DNA of 64,000 nt from Butyrivibrio hungatei NK4A153 (GTDB lineage: Bacteria; Bacillota; Clostridia; Lachnospirales; Lachnospiraceae): assembly GCF_000424465.1 (NCBI RefSeq), contig NZ_AUJY01000001.1, positions 1 to 64,000 on the forward strand, written 5' to 3'. Numbering within the stretch: the stretch's first letter is position 1; each line of letters opens with the position of its first letter. The translations under genes and the position numbers were made by a program. The notes below the pieces were generated by a model that was given only the letters and a program-made list of their open reading frames with translations, had not been told where the DNA came from and searched no databases. This document shows, piece after piece, positions 1-7,354 of this stretch.

Positions 1-39
1 GCTCATTATAAGAATATCATTTTGGTTTGTGATTGGAAA

Positions 40-97
40 TTGCCATTTGGGTGCCATATGGTTGCCATTTGGGTTACTTTTGGGGACATTTGGGGAC
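40..97. repeat. Short direct repeats in the left-edge intergenic region
   Basis: TTGCCATTTGGGT occurs perfectly at 40-52 and 62-74 (22 bp apart), followed by TTGGGGAC at 80-87 and 90-97. The rest of 1-268 shows no gene. Such iterons can be recombinase or replication-protein sites, but nothing here proves that. Confidence 0.4.
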
Positions 98-268
98 GTT
101 TTTGTTAACAATCAGAATGACAAAAAGACATTTAATCAAAGTTTAATAATATTTGGAACGGGAATAATAACGTTATTTGATAAAATATAATTGTGCTATC
201 GGCCGCGGACATGAATTAGCTATCTGAATAACTTGTTGATGTAGATTTCATTAAAAAGAGGTGAGTAT

Positions 269-379
269 ATGGATTATCTTTTATTTCTGGTAGTTTTGTT
301 AGTTTCTTGGGTGATCGGAGTTGTTGGTTGGGCACAAATAATTGGTAGTATCAATGATACTATGTATTTCTTTGATTAA
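269..379 (+). CDS. Tiny membrane peptide, 36 aa
   Basis: The open frame starts at ATG 269, preceded by an AAGAGGTGAG ribosome site at good spacing, and stops at 377-379. The product is almost one hydrophobic helix (MDYLLFLVVLLVSWVIGVVG, then WAQIIGS and an acidic end). It could be a small membrane regulator or a type I toxin-like peptide. The ribosome site and the helix are visible; no function is recognised. It lies 30 nt before the JAB-domain gene and may be cotranscribed with it. Confidence 0.45.
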   Translation: MDYLLFLVVLLVSWVIGVVGWAQIIGSINDTMYFFD

Positions 380-409
380 TGTTATAATAAAGCCACAGAA
401 GGGAGCTTT

Positions 410-967
410 ATGTCAGAAGAAATACTCAATGATTGCCTGGATGAGAATCAAAAGATAACGGATGAAGTTATACTTGAATTAAAACCATTAGCATTTTATA
501 CCATTTCAAATATCGATATTATCGATTTTATACATTCACAATGTCAGAAAGTTTTAGAAATAGCACAACAGAAAAATGATTCTAAAGAAGTAGCTAGAGC
601 GGTAAACTTAGATACATTTGAAGTATTACTGCCGGTATTTGGCGAAGCACATAGAGTTGATATTGATTATCTTGTTGATCAGATGAAAGGTACAGATTAT
701 GCATTTCTTGTAATGCATAATCACCCGAGTAATTCTCATTTTTCTGAGAAAGATATAAAAACATTTGTTGATGCAGTAAATATGTCAATACTTATTGTTC
801 TGGGCAATAATGGAGCGATATACATATTAGAGAAGACGAGAGATCTTTTGCCAAATGAAATTATATCAGCAAGAAAAACATTACTAGATTGGAAAAAAGA
901 TTTTATTAGTTATGACACTGTGATTGAGCAGATTAAAGCTTTTGGAATCGTACACAGTGAAATATAA
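410..967 (+). CDS. JAB/MPN-domain (RadC-like) protein
   Basis: This 185-residue protein carries a JAMM-type zinc motif, H103-N-H105-P followed by S112-x-x-D115, in the sequence HNHPSNSHFSEKD. That is the arrangement of RadC-like JAB domains (HNHPSG...PSxxD). The N-terminal 80 residues match nothing I recognise and there is no helix-hairpin-helix part, so it is not housekeeping RadC. RadC-like JAB proteins are common on plasmids and integrative elements, and their biochemical role is poorly defined. The start at 410 follows a GAAGGGAG ribosome site. The 980 gene begins 12 nt after the stop, so the two probably share a transcript. Confidence 0.7.
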   Translation: MSEEILNDCLDENQKITDEVILELKPLAFYTISNIDIIDFIHSQCQKVLEIAQQKNDSKEVARAVNLDTFEVLLPVFGEAHRVDIDYLVDQMKGTDYAFLVMHNHPSNSHFSEKDIKTFVDAVNMSILIVLGNNGAIYILEKTRDLLPNEIISARKTLLDWKKDFISYDTVIEQIKAFGIVHSEI

Positions 968-979
968 AGGAGGTTCGTT

Positions 980-1276
980 ATGGTTAATATAGTTGATAAG
1001 CCAAAACCTACAAGTTCATATAAGTCTCCTCTAAGAATCCCAGATGAACTTAAACAGTTCACAGAACGCAGAGAACAACGTGCAAAAGAACTTGGAATAG
1101 CATTATATGTTTTGGGGACAGATACTCGAAGTGATGATGAATTTCAGAAATTAGAAGATTATATAATGGAGAATTTTATTGATTTAGATCTAGATGTTCC
1201 GGAAGATATTAAAAAGAAATATTTGGAAATGAAGAAGAATAGAGAAAATTCTCATAATAATTTATCGGAAGGTTAA
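980..1276 (+). CDS. Hypothetical protein, 98 aa
   Basis: The gene follows the JAB-domain gene by 12 nt and has a strong AAAGGAGG ribosome site, so it is very likely expressed. The product is soluble, charged and mostly helical: a Pro/Ser-rich start (KPKPTSSYKSPLRIP), then a Glu/Lys-rich helix with two short acidic stretches. It has no signal peptide or membrane segment. The family is not recognised. A small DNA-binding or accessory protein of the element would fit, but this is a guess. Confidence 0.6.
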   Translation: MVNIVDKPKPTSSYKSPLRIPDELKQFTERREQRAKELGIALYVLGTDTRSDDEFQKLEDYIMENFIDLDLDVPEDIKKKYLEMKKNRENSHNNLSEG

Positions 1277-1336
1277 ATGCATAGGAATATCTGAAGTTGC
1301 GATAAAACGTTGTGTTTGTTTTTGGAGGGGGCGAAG

Positions 1337-1390
1337 ATGAATATCAATACTCTGGAATATATGGATTATGAGGAACTCAAGAAAGATTGA
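1337..1390 (+). pseudogene. 17-codon ORF fragment with a strong ribosome site
   Basis: ATG 1337 follows a GGAGGGGGCGAAG ribosome site and reads MNINTLEYMDYEELKKD before a stop. The strong site and the abrupt end beside the tRNA fragment suggest the beginning of a gene cut by recombination, although a functional short peptide cannot be excluded. The 12-mer TGTTTGACCTAA is directly repeated just downstream (about 1408-1431). Confidence 0.3.
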
Positions 1391-1488
1391 GAAAAAAGGA
1401 TAAAGAAGTGTTTGACCTAATGTTTGACCTAAGGTCAAGTCGGTGCTGTCAAACCTCCTTTCCATGCGGAGTTCAGCGTTTTGCCATT

Positions 1489-1512
1489 CGTGTTCGAATC
1501 ACGTCACTCCGA
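1489..1512 (+). other. tRNA 3-prime-end fragment (putative attachment-site scar)
   Basis: The sequence has a T-arm (CGTG-TTCGAAT-CACG) followed by CACTCCGA, which looks like an acceptor 3-prime strand plus discriminator base. Upstream there is no anticodon or D arm. A terminator follows 11 nt later, as after a real tRNA gene. The 5-prime partner acceptor would be CGGAGTG, a common start of tRNA-Pro; that parent identity is inferred. Confidence 0.45.
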
Positions 1513-1523
1513 TTGAATAATAA

Positions 1524-1565
1524 GGCTACAAACATAGTATTATCTAAGTTTGTAGTCTTTTTTTC
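1524..1565 (+). terminator. Rho-independent terminator after the tRNA fragment
   Basis: GGCTACAAAC (1524-1533) pairs with GTTTGTAGTC (1548-1557), followed by a run of seven T. Confidence 0.75.
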
Positions 1566-1594
1566 TGGGTAAAGTATCATCCCGTTTATTCTTG

Positions 1595-1701
1595 AATAAT
1601 TAAGGGCAAAATTAGAGAAATCTAATGACGCAAAGCTATAGGGTCCGAAAGGATAGCCAGTTACAGTTTTATTGCGATGCGTAGGTATCGCTTTTTTTGC
1701 G
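1595..1701 (+). promoter_or_regulatory. Cyclic di-GMP-I (GEMM-I) riboswitch with terminator
   Basis: The conserved GEMM-I order is present: GGGCAAA, a helix ATTAGA-GAAA-TCTAAT capped by a GNRA tetraloop, the invariant GACGCAAAGC, a second helix with GAAA loop (GGTCC-GAAA-GGATAG), then GCCAGTTAC. Right after it lies a terminator, GCGAT...ATCGC followed by TTTTTTT (1674-1700), so the expression platform is probably transcriptional. The first downstream gene is the two-helix membrane protein at 1749. Confidence 0.85.
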
Positions 1702-1748
1702 CTTTTTATATTAAAACAAAGGCTAACGAAGAGGAGACTGATTGAGGT

Positions 1749-2408
1749 ATGAAAAAAGGCAATGAAATGAACAAAGAAGAATTACGAGATGCATTGAAAA
1801 AAGCTTATGACAAGCTGAATGAGAACGAATTTAGCGATCTTGATGATCAGGAAGAATTTTTATTAAGTGATTACGACTATAAAAATACAAAACTCCAAAT
1901 TAGAGCTCATGGAGGCGTTGGTGCAGCAATTAAATGGTTTTTGATCGGATACTTTGGTTATGAATTAATTTATTGCGGAATCATGGAATTAGTATTTTAC
2001 GCGAGCCCGGAGTTTCTTGCTAAACTGAATTCGGATCAAAATTTGGCAAAGTTTTTCGTAGGGTTGTTATTTGCCGGAGTTGGAGTCGGTATACTTTTGG
2101 CAATCATAGTAAAGAGAAAAGCCATTAATAAAATTGTGAAGATTACTGAAGAAATAAAAATGAATATTTCTGAGCTTGATAAAATGCGCAAAGAACGCAT
2201 AGATAAATATCCTGAAATATTTGGCTTTATTCCCGAAAAATATAACGATAAAACTGTCATAGCAAAGATATTGGAATATCTAGACAATATGCGTGCTGAC
2301 AATCTTAAAGAAGCAATCAATCTTCTTGAACAGGAAATAGCTACGGAACAATATAAGAATGAGATAAGACAAGAAATCGACGATTTGTATATTGATTCTG
2401 TTTACTGA
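1749..2408 (+). CDS. Two-helix membrane protein under a c-di-GMP riboswitch
   Basis: This 219-residue protein has a charged N-terminal segment, two hydrophobic helices (about residues 62-85 and 97-121, the second rich in Gly/Val), and a long cytoplasmic helical tail (about 125-219) with many Lys/Glu. The family is not recognised. It is the only gene directly behind the c-di-GMP-I aptamer, so expression should respond to c-di-GMP, which suggests a role in attachment, motility or envelope remodelling. Two starts are possible: 1749 (weak TGAGGT) or the in-frame ATG at 1767; the GAGGAG at about 1731 sits at an acceptable distance from 1749. Transcription ends at the hairpin at 2432. Confidence 0.7.
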   Translation: MKKGNEMNKEELRDALKKAYDKLNENEFSDLDDQEEFLLSDYDYKNTKLQIRAHGGVGAAIKWFLIGYFGYELIYCGIMELVFYASPEFLAKLNSDQNLAKFFVGLLFAGVGVGILLAIIVKRKAINKIVKITEEIKMNISELDKMRKERIDKYPEIFGFIPEKYNDKTVIAKILEYLDNMRADNLKEAINLLEQEIATEQYKNEIRQEIDDLYIDSVY

Positions 2409-2431
2409 TATTGTAGTGTGATTTTGTAAGA

Positions 2432-2478
2432 AATGTGACTAATTCGAGCGTTACGGAGCTCCTTAGTCACATTTTTTC
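2432..2478 (+). terminator. Terminator of the 1749 gene
   Basis: AATGTGACTAA (2432-2442) pairs with TTAGTCACATT (2463-2473), running into a T6 tract. Confidence 0.8.
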
Positions 2479-2851
2479 TTGAAAATAGGGAGTTTTGGAG
2501 TTCTAGATGAGGAAATGAAGGGGAGATTTTGACTATAACAAATGTTATCAAATGTATTAGTCACTGTGGCCTTGGAAATCCGGGGAAAAGTGTGACTAAT
2601 TCGATATGTTTTTGCTCTATTAGTCAAAAAAAGGATTTTGCGACCGGATCGGGCTAAAAATCCTGCAAAAATATGATACACTACACTTTAGTACATTGTT
2701 TTTTGACCTGCCGGAGCCGGCCCAAAGAAAATGTAGCAAAATCACAGTGTATGCGCCGAAATAAAAGCGGATATATCGAAAGCTAAGAAGATATACATAA
2801 ATTAAAGCGGATGCACCAAAAAACAAAGCAAATACACCAAAATCACAGCGA
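2479..2851. other. Intergenic region with TGACTAAT dyads and degenerate repeats
   Basis: No gene is supported here. The terminator motif recurs: TGACTAAT...ATTAGTCA near 2592-2627 repeats the TGTGACTAATTCGA seen at 2434, and a lone TTAGTCAC lies near 2556. From about 2755 to 2850 there is a degenerate tandem series of roughly 20-nt units resembling AAAGCGGATACACCAAAA. The function is unknown. Confidence 0.4.
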
Positions 2852-3907
2852 ATGGAGAAGAGTGTGGAAGAAAAGCTGCATAAGAGAAGAGTTCGTTATT
2901 CGGGAAAATATCCCAAGAAGTTTGAAGAGAAGTACAAGGAGCACAATCCGGAGAAGTACAAGGATGTGGTGGAGCATGTAATATCCAAGGGTTCGACGCC
3001 TGCGGGGATGCATATTTCCATTATGGTAAAAGAAATCTTGGATTTCTTGCAGATAGAGCCGGGACAGCAGGGGCTTGATTGTACGCTTGGGTATGGCGGA
3101 CATACTTCAAAGATGCTTGAAAAACTGCAGGGGAAAGGCTGTATCTACGGACTTGATATCGATCCGATAGAATCGAAGAAGACTGTAGAGAGGCTCAGAA
3201 ACGCAGGATATGGAGAGGATGTATTCAAGTTCAGGCAGATGAACTTTGAGAATATAGATAAAGTGTGTGATGAAGCCGGAAAGTTTGATTTTGTTCTGGC
3301 AGATCTTGGAGTGTCTTCCATGCAGATAGATAACCCTGAAAGGGGCTTTTCTTACAAGATTGACGGGCCTCTTGATCTTAGGCTCAATCCGGACAGCGGA
3401 GAATCGGCAGCTGAGCGCCTTCACAACATAACCAAAGAAGAGTTTGTGGGTATGCTTGTAGAGAACTCCGATGAGCCATATGCTGAGGAGATTGCGGAAA
3501 AAGTTTTTTCACTAATGAAAAAAGGCAATCCCATGGATACGACAACCGCGCTTCGTGAGGCGATAGAAGCGGCGCTTTGGAAGGTTCCCAAAGAGGAAAA
3601 GGCAGTGACGATAAAAAAGAGCTGCGCCAGAGTTTTTCAGGCGCTCAGAATAGATGTAAACAGTGAATTTGAAGTGCTGTATTCTTTTCTTGATAAGCTT
3701 CCGTCAATACTTAACGAGGGCGGAAGAGCGGCAATACTTACGTTTCATTCGGGAGAAGACAGGCTTGTTAAGAAGTCTTTTAAAGAGCATAAAAAAGCCG
3801 GCATATACAGCGAGATATCAGAAGATGTGATAAGGCCGTCCGCGGAGGAGTGCAGGATAAATCCCAGAAGCAAATCCACCAAGATGAGATGGGCTGTAAA
3901 GAACTGA
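2852..3907 (+). CDS. rsmH: RsmH-type 16S rRNA cytosine-N4 methyltransferase (divergent paralogue)
   Basis: Class I SAM-dependent methyltransferase of the MraW/RsmH family, which methylates N4 of C1402 in 16S rRNA. Visible family signs are the SAM loop DCTLGYGGHTSKML, FVLADLGVSSMQID, the GFSY(K)...GPLDLR(L) block, and the C-terminal ILTFHSGEDRLVK segment. At 351 residues it is longer than usual (about 310) because of a basic N-terminal extension of some 45 residues (HKRRVRYSGKYPKKFEEKYK). It stands outside any mraZ-ftsL division cluster and is paired with surE, so it may be a second copy beside a canonical rsmH elsewhere. No clear ribosome site precedes ATG 2852. Confidence 0.8.
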   Translation: MEKSVEEKLHKRRVRYSGKYPKKFEEKYKEHNPEKYKDVVEHVISKGSTPAGMHISIMVKEILDFLQIEPGQQGLDCTLGYGGHTSKMLEKLQGKGCIYGLDIDPIESKKTVERLRNAGYGEDVFKFRQMNFENIDKVCDEAGKFDFVLADLGVSSMQIDNPERGFSYKIDGPLDLRLNPDSGESAAERLHNITKEEFVGMLVENSDEPYAEEIAEKVFSLMKKGNPMDTTTALREAIEAALWKVPKEEKAVTIKKSCARVFQALRIDVNSEFEVLYSFLDKLPSILNEGGRAAILTFHSGEDRLVKKSFKEHKKAGIYSEISEDVIRPSAEECRINPRSKSTKMRWAVKN

Positions 3908-3925
3908 TAGTGGAGAAAGGACAGA

Positions 3926-4660
3926 ATGACTAGAAGGATTCTCATAACCAATGATGACGGAATAAAGTCCGAGGGACTTTTAAGACTTGTAAAAGAGGCG
4001 GTAAAATTCGGGGAAGTATGGATCGTGGCTCCTGAAAGCGAGAGGAGTGCGGCATCTCACAGTATAACCCTTAGGCATGCGATAGATATATTCCCTGTGG
4101 AATATCCTGTTGATGGCGAACATGAAGTTCATGCATACTCATGTAGCGGAACTCCGGGGGATTGCGTAAGACTCGGTTGCACAACTATAGTTCCCGGCGG
4201 GCCTACGGTGGTACTTTGCGGAATAAACTTTGGGTACAATGTTGCCTCGGATATTCAGTATTCGGCTACATGCGGATCGGCTTTTGAGGCTGAGTTTCAG
4301 GGTGTTTCCGCAATCGCTTTTTCCGAAGGCGCAGGCGAATGTCACGAAGTATCCGACAAATATCTCTACGAGATCTTAGAAAAACTCATAGATACAGAAT
4401 TTGTTCCCGGAAAGATTTATAACGTTAACTTCCCGTTCTGTCCACTATCAGAGTGTAAAGGCATTCTCTATGACCGCGAAGTGTCGCGCGGCATGGTCTA
4501 TAAGGACGGATACAAAGAAGTTGAGAAACTAGAGAACGGCGGAGCCAGATACATGGTGGACGGCGTGTTTACGCCCGAAGCAGAAGATGGCACCGACTAC
4601 AGAGCGGTTCTTGACAATTATGTGTCTGTCGGAACAGTACAAAACGTCGGAAACATATAA
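3926..4660 (+). CDS. surE: 5-prime/3-prime-nucleotidase SurE
   Basis: SurE is a metal-dependent phosphatase acting on nucleoside monophosphates, with roles in survival and nucleotide salvage. The 244-residue protein begins with the diagnostic ILITNDDGIKSEG (acidic metal site), followed by APESERSAASHSIT and, mid-protein, SGTPGDCVRLG and GINFGYNVASDI, all conserved SurE blocks. The length is normal. Translation starts at 3926 after GAGAAAGGAC, 18 nt after the methyltransferase stop, so the two genes are likely cotranscribed. The product is cytoplasmic. The gene ends immediately before the large palindrome. Confidence 0.93.
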   Translation: MTRRILITNDDGIKSEGLLRLVKEAVKFGEVWIVAPESERSAASHSITLRHAIDIFPVEYPVDGEHEVHAYSCSGTPGDCVRLGCTTIVPGGPTVVLCGINFGYNVASDIQYSATCGSAFEAEFQGVSAIAFSEGAGECHEVSDKYLYEILEKLIDTEFVPGKIYNVNFPFCPLSECKGILYDREVSRGMVYKDGYKEVEKLENGGARYMVDGVFTPEAEDGTDYRAVLDNYVSVGTVQNVGNI

Positions 4661-4668
4661 TTATCACT

Positions 4669-5288
4669 ACTTGAAAACTTCCCTTACCGTAAGGGGGCCG
4701 GGCTGCAGTCTTTTTTCTGCTTTTCATCGGAATTATATTGGCCGGAGGATTGGATATATGCTGCGCGAAGTTGTCTGAGCAGATGCACCTTAGAATTACT
4801 ATCTGTTCATCGTAGATTCGTTATACCCTCTTGTTTTTCTTAAGGTCAAATCACTTTCCTTTATGCATGCTCTGAAAAGAACTTGCAGGACGCTCATAAA
4901 AGTTATATAGGTCATGGTCATACGGTGCGTAGCACCTTCAACAAATAAAAGCACGATTTCCGAGCTCGTTGAGTTCGGAAACTCGTGCTTTATATTTGTT
5001 GTAAACAGTCCGCTTTGCGGACAATGACCATGACCGTTGAAGGTATATAAGCGTCCTGCTTCAGACATTTTTCTTCGCATGCAGGAAAGTGATTTTTGAC
5101 CTTTTGAAAAACAGACGAGGCTATAAAAATCATCTGCGATAAACAGATGGAAAATTCTTGGTGCATGTGCGAGTTTATGAAGCGCAGCATATGTTTATCC
5201 AATCCCTCCGGCCAATATAATTTTTTGAGATGTCGCAGAAAAAAGATTGCAGCCCGGCTCACATACGGTGAGGGGAGTTTCGAGCGCT
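4669..5288. repeat. Near-palindrome of about 620 bp (giant rod-like hairpin)
   Basis: The left arm (4669-4963) and right arm (4975-5288) are reverse complements along almost their whole length, with scattered mismatches and small indels. Landmarks: GGCCGGAGGATTGGAT (4740) against ATCCAATCCCTCCGGCC (5197); GGGCTGCAGTCTTTTTTCTG against CAGAAAAAAGATTGCAGCCC; CAGGACGCTCATA against TATAAGCGTCCTG; CATGGTCAT against ATGACCATG. The apex is AAAGCACGA/TCGTGCTTT and TTTCCGA/TCGGAAA around an 11-nt loop centred at 4969. At equivalent places the two arms carry different small hairpins (GGTGC-GTA-GCACC left, GTCCGC-TTT-GCGGAC right). No convincing ORF lies within. It could be a structured RNA or a fold-back element. 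Confidence 0.85.
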
Positions 5289-5315
5289 TAAAATAATTAT
5301 GGGCGTTTATGTTTT

Positions 5316-5343
5316 TTGCTGGAATAAATTATCAGAATATTAT
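5316..5343 (+). promoter_or_regulatory. Putative promoter giving a near-leaderless mRNA
   Basis: TTGCTG (5316-5321), a 16-nt spacer, then TATTAT (5338-5343). The expected start near 5350 leaves only a few bases before ATG 5356, and no Shine-Dalgarno sequence is present there. Confidence 0.4.
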
Positions 5344-5355
5344 AAAATTTAAAAT

Positions 5356-7041
5356 ATGAATACTGAAAAAATCTTTGGTAAAAATGCATATTTTTATAAT
5401 AAAGAATCAGATCCCGAAGAACTTCTTAAACTTATTTCTTATGGTGTTCAGCAAGATGATAACGGGTATATATTCCTCGATAACACCGGAAAATGCGTCT
5501 ATGCAAACAGAAAAGCCTATAGCATGTTTTATGTCATGGAAGATCTGGATCTTTTGTATGAGGCATTTGAAGCGTGGAAAAGGTCTCTTGGTATAGAGGC
5601 GGATGCTACGACCTGGTGCAGGATCTATAATTCTACGGGAAAAGAGCGCCTTTATCGCGTAAGATTTAGAAGGGTTCACGATGAGAGCGGCAAGATCATA
5701 GGAAGTGTCTACTCTATTCAGAATATTTCCGATTCGCTTGAGGGCGAGTACGGTGAGCAGTACAGGCTTACGCATGACGATCTCACACAGCTTTATAACA
5801 AAGAGGGATTTATCGGGGCTGTAAGAAATCTTTTCCAGAATTCGCCCGAGGAAAGGCAGTTTGTACTTGTTTATTCCAATATCAGAGACTTTAAGCTTAT
5901 AAATCAGCTCTTTGGAATAGACAAAGGAAATGATATCCTTGTAAACATCGCGGATGCCATATCGCAGAGAGTCAGAGAAGAAGATGTTTACGGAAGAATA
6001 AACGGTGATCAGTTTGCTCTTTGCCTGCCGAAGGAGAGATTTGATGAGGCAAGCTTTAAGAGTGCTGTAAAAGAAGTCACCAACCGCCTTACGAGCACGT
6101 CTTATTCCGTGCATATCCAGCTTGGAGTGTATGAGATAAGAGACAAGGATATGGATGTTTCGCTCATGTGCGACAGGGCATACATGGCGTGCAAATCGAT
6201 CACCAAGGACGGAGTATGCGAGATAGCGTGGTACAGCGATGATATGCTTATCAACGCTCTTTTGGAAAAAGAAATCCTTTCAAGCTTTGATTTTGCCATT
6301 ATCAACAGGCAGTTCGGAATATACCTTCAGCCACAGGTTTACGCCGACGGAAAACTGTTTGGCGCTGAGGCGCTTGCAAGATGGATACATCCGGAGAATG
6401 GTATCATCCAGCCGGGAGTTTTTATAACTGTTCTTGAAAAGGCTGATCTTATATACAAGCTTGACAGATATATATGGGAACTTGCGGCTAAACAGCTCGA
6501 TTACTGGAAAGGAACCGAGATGGAAGGTGTATCCATATCGGTGAACGTTTCGCCAAAGGACCTTTACTACATCGATATAAGGGAAGAATTCAATAATCTT
6601 GTAAAAGAATATGACATCAATCCCCGCCATTTCAATATAGAGATTACGGAGACTGCTGTGACCACAGATGTTTCCAAGTGTGCCGATCTTATCCTGGGAC
6701 TTCAGAAAGATGGCTTTGTGGTCGAGATTGACGATTTTGGAAGCGGATATTCATCTCTTAATATGTTAAAAGACATAAATGCCAATATCCTCAAGATCGA
6801 TATGGGATTTTTGAGAAAAACCGAGAATCAGAACAGGGCAAAGGTGATCCTTAACTACACGATCGACATGGCTCACGAGCTGGGAATGGGTGTTATTACG
6901 GAAGGTGTCGAAACAAAGGAACAGCTAGAGTTTCTCAAAGAGCTCGGATGCGAAATGTTCCAGGGATACTACTTCGATATGCCAATGCCGGTCGATGAAT
7001 TTGAAAAGAAATTTGAAGAGAAATACAAGCGTATGAAGTGA
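5356..7041 (+). CDS. PAS-GGDEF-EAL protein, probable c-di-GMP phosphodiesterase
   Basis: This 561-residue soluble protein has a PAS-like sensor (about 25-130), a GGDEF domain (about 140-290) and an EAL domain (about 305-555). The GGDEF signature is degenerate (NGDQF), so cyclase activity is unlikely, but the inhibitory-site motif R-E-E-D lies exactly five residues before it and may still bind c-di-GMP. The EAL domain keeps all catalytic elements: EALARW, VNVSPKDL, EITETA, DDFGSGYSS, ILKIDMGF, ITEGVET and QGYYFDMPM. The predicted role is breakdown of c-di-GMP to pGpG, modulated by the PAS domain. It sits directly after the giant palindrome, lacks a ribosome site at ATG 5356, and ends in a clear terminator, so it is monocistronic. 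It could set the c-di-GMP pool read by the two riboswitches nearby. Confidence 0.88.
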   Translation: MNTEKIFGKNAYFYNKESDPEELLKLISYGVQQDDNGYIFLDNTGKCVYANRKAYSMFYVMEDLDLLYEAFEAWKRSLGIEADATTWCRIYNSTGKERLYRVRFRRVHDESGKIIGSVYSIQNISDSLEGEYGEQYRLTHDDLTQLYNKEGFIGAVRNLFQNSPEERQFVLVYSNIRDFKLINQLFGIDKGNDILVNIADAISQRVREEDVYGRINGDQFALCLPKERFDEASFKSAVKEVTNRLTSTSYSVHIQLGVYEIRDKDMDVSLMCDRAYMACKSITKDGVCEIAWYSDDMLINALLEKEILSSFDFAIINRQFGIYLQPQVYADGKLFGAEALARWIHPENGIIQPGVFITVLEKADLIYKLDRYIWELAAKQLDYWKGTEMEGVSISVNVSPKDLYYIDIREEFNNLVKEYDINPRHFNIEITETAVTTDVSKCADLILGLQKDGFVVEIDDFGSGYSSLNMLKDINANILKIDMGFLRKTENQNRAKVILNYTIDMAHELGMGVITEGVETKEQLEFLKELGCEMFQGYYFDMPMPVDEFEKKFEEKYKRMK

Positions 7042-7060
7042 GTCTTTGCAATTAAATATT

Positions 7061-7107
7061 AAAAAATGTCTGTTTTCCAATTGTTTTTGGGAAGGCAGAC
7101 ATTTTTT
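7061..7107 (+). terminator. Terminator of the GGDEF-EAL gene
   Basis: AAAAAATGTCTG...TTCC pairs with GGGAA...CAGACATTTTTT across a short T-rich loop. The structure is A-rich before and T-rich after, so it could act in both directions. Confidence 0.8.
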
Positions 7108-7223
7108 GTGTTATAGGAAAGCGTTCTTGTTTAAGGATCTTTTAAGAACTGTATCGATAATATATCACTATAGACTTCGGTACTGTCGGTGAAAAATATT
7201 TTTAATCTTAATGCATATAATTC

Positions 7224-7300
7224 TTGACATATTACGACGGACGTAGTATTAATACTATGACAGTCGTACTACTTCTAACATAGTACGATAGACAAAGTAC
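7224..7300 (+). promoter_or_regulatory. Promoter embedded in a large operator-like dyad
   Basis: A consensus TTGACA (7224-7229), exactly 17 nt, then TATTAA (7247-7252). The region 7233-7266 is a 34-bp imperfect palindrome centred on AGTATTAATACT, with ACGAC/GTCGT ends, and it covers the spacer and -10. A further dyad follows (TAGTAC-N10-GTACTA, about 7281-7302). This is the arrangement expected for a dimeric repressor that blocks polymerase. The regulator is not identifiable from the window. Confidence 0.65.
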
Positions 7301-7354
7301 TATCAATTAAAGGTTTATCCGGATAACAAATTATTTTCAGGAAGGGAAATGAAT

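Larger units (their letters stand above)
1..1512. mobile_element. Probable distal end of an integrated element, cut by the window edge
   Basis: This AT-rich stretch holds a tiny membrane peptide, a JAB-domain protein and a small orphan. It ends in a tRNA T-arm/acceptor fragment (1489-1512) followed directly by a tRNA-style terminator (1524-1565). Elements that integrate into tRNA 3-prime ends leave such a fragment at their distal end. No integrase or relaxase is visible, because the window starts inside the region. The extent to the left is unknown and the assignment is inference. Confidence 0.35.

Noticed and set aside
1387..1572. A 61-codon frame
   Set aside because: It runs through the tRNA fragment and its terminator.
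4669..5288. Identification of the palindrome as OLE, ROOL or GOLLD RNA
   Set aside because: Those RNAs are multi-branched and sit in other gene contexts; the rod-like self-complementarity here does not fit from inspection. A model search would decide.
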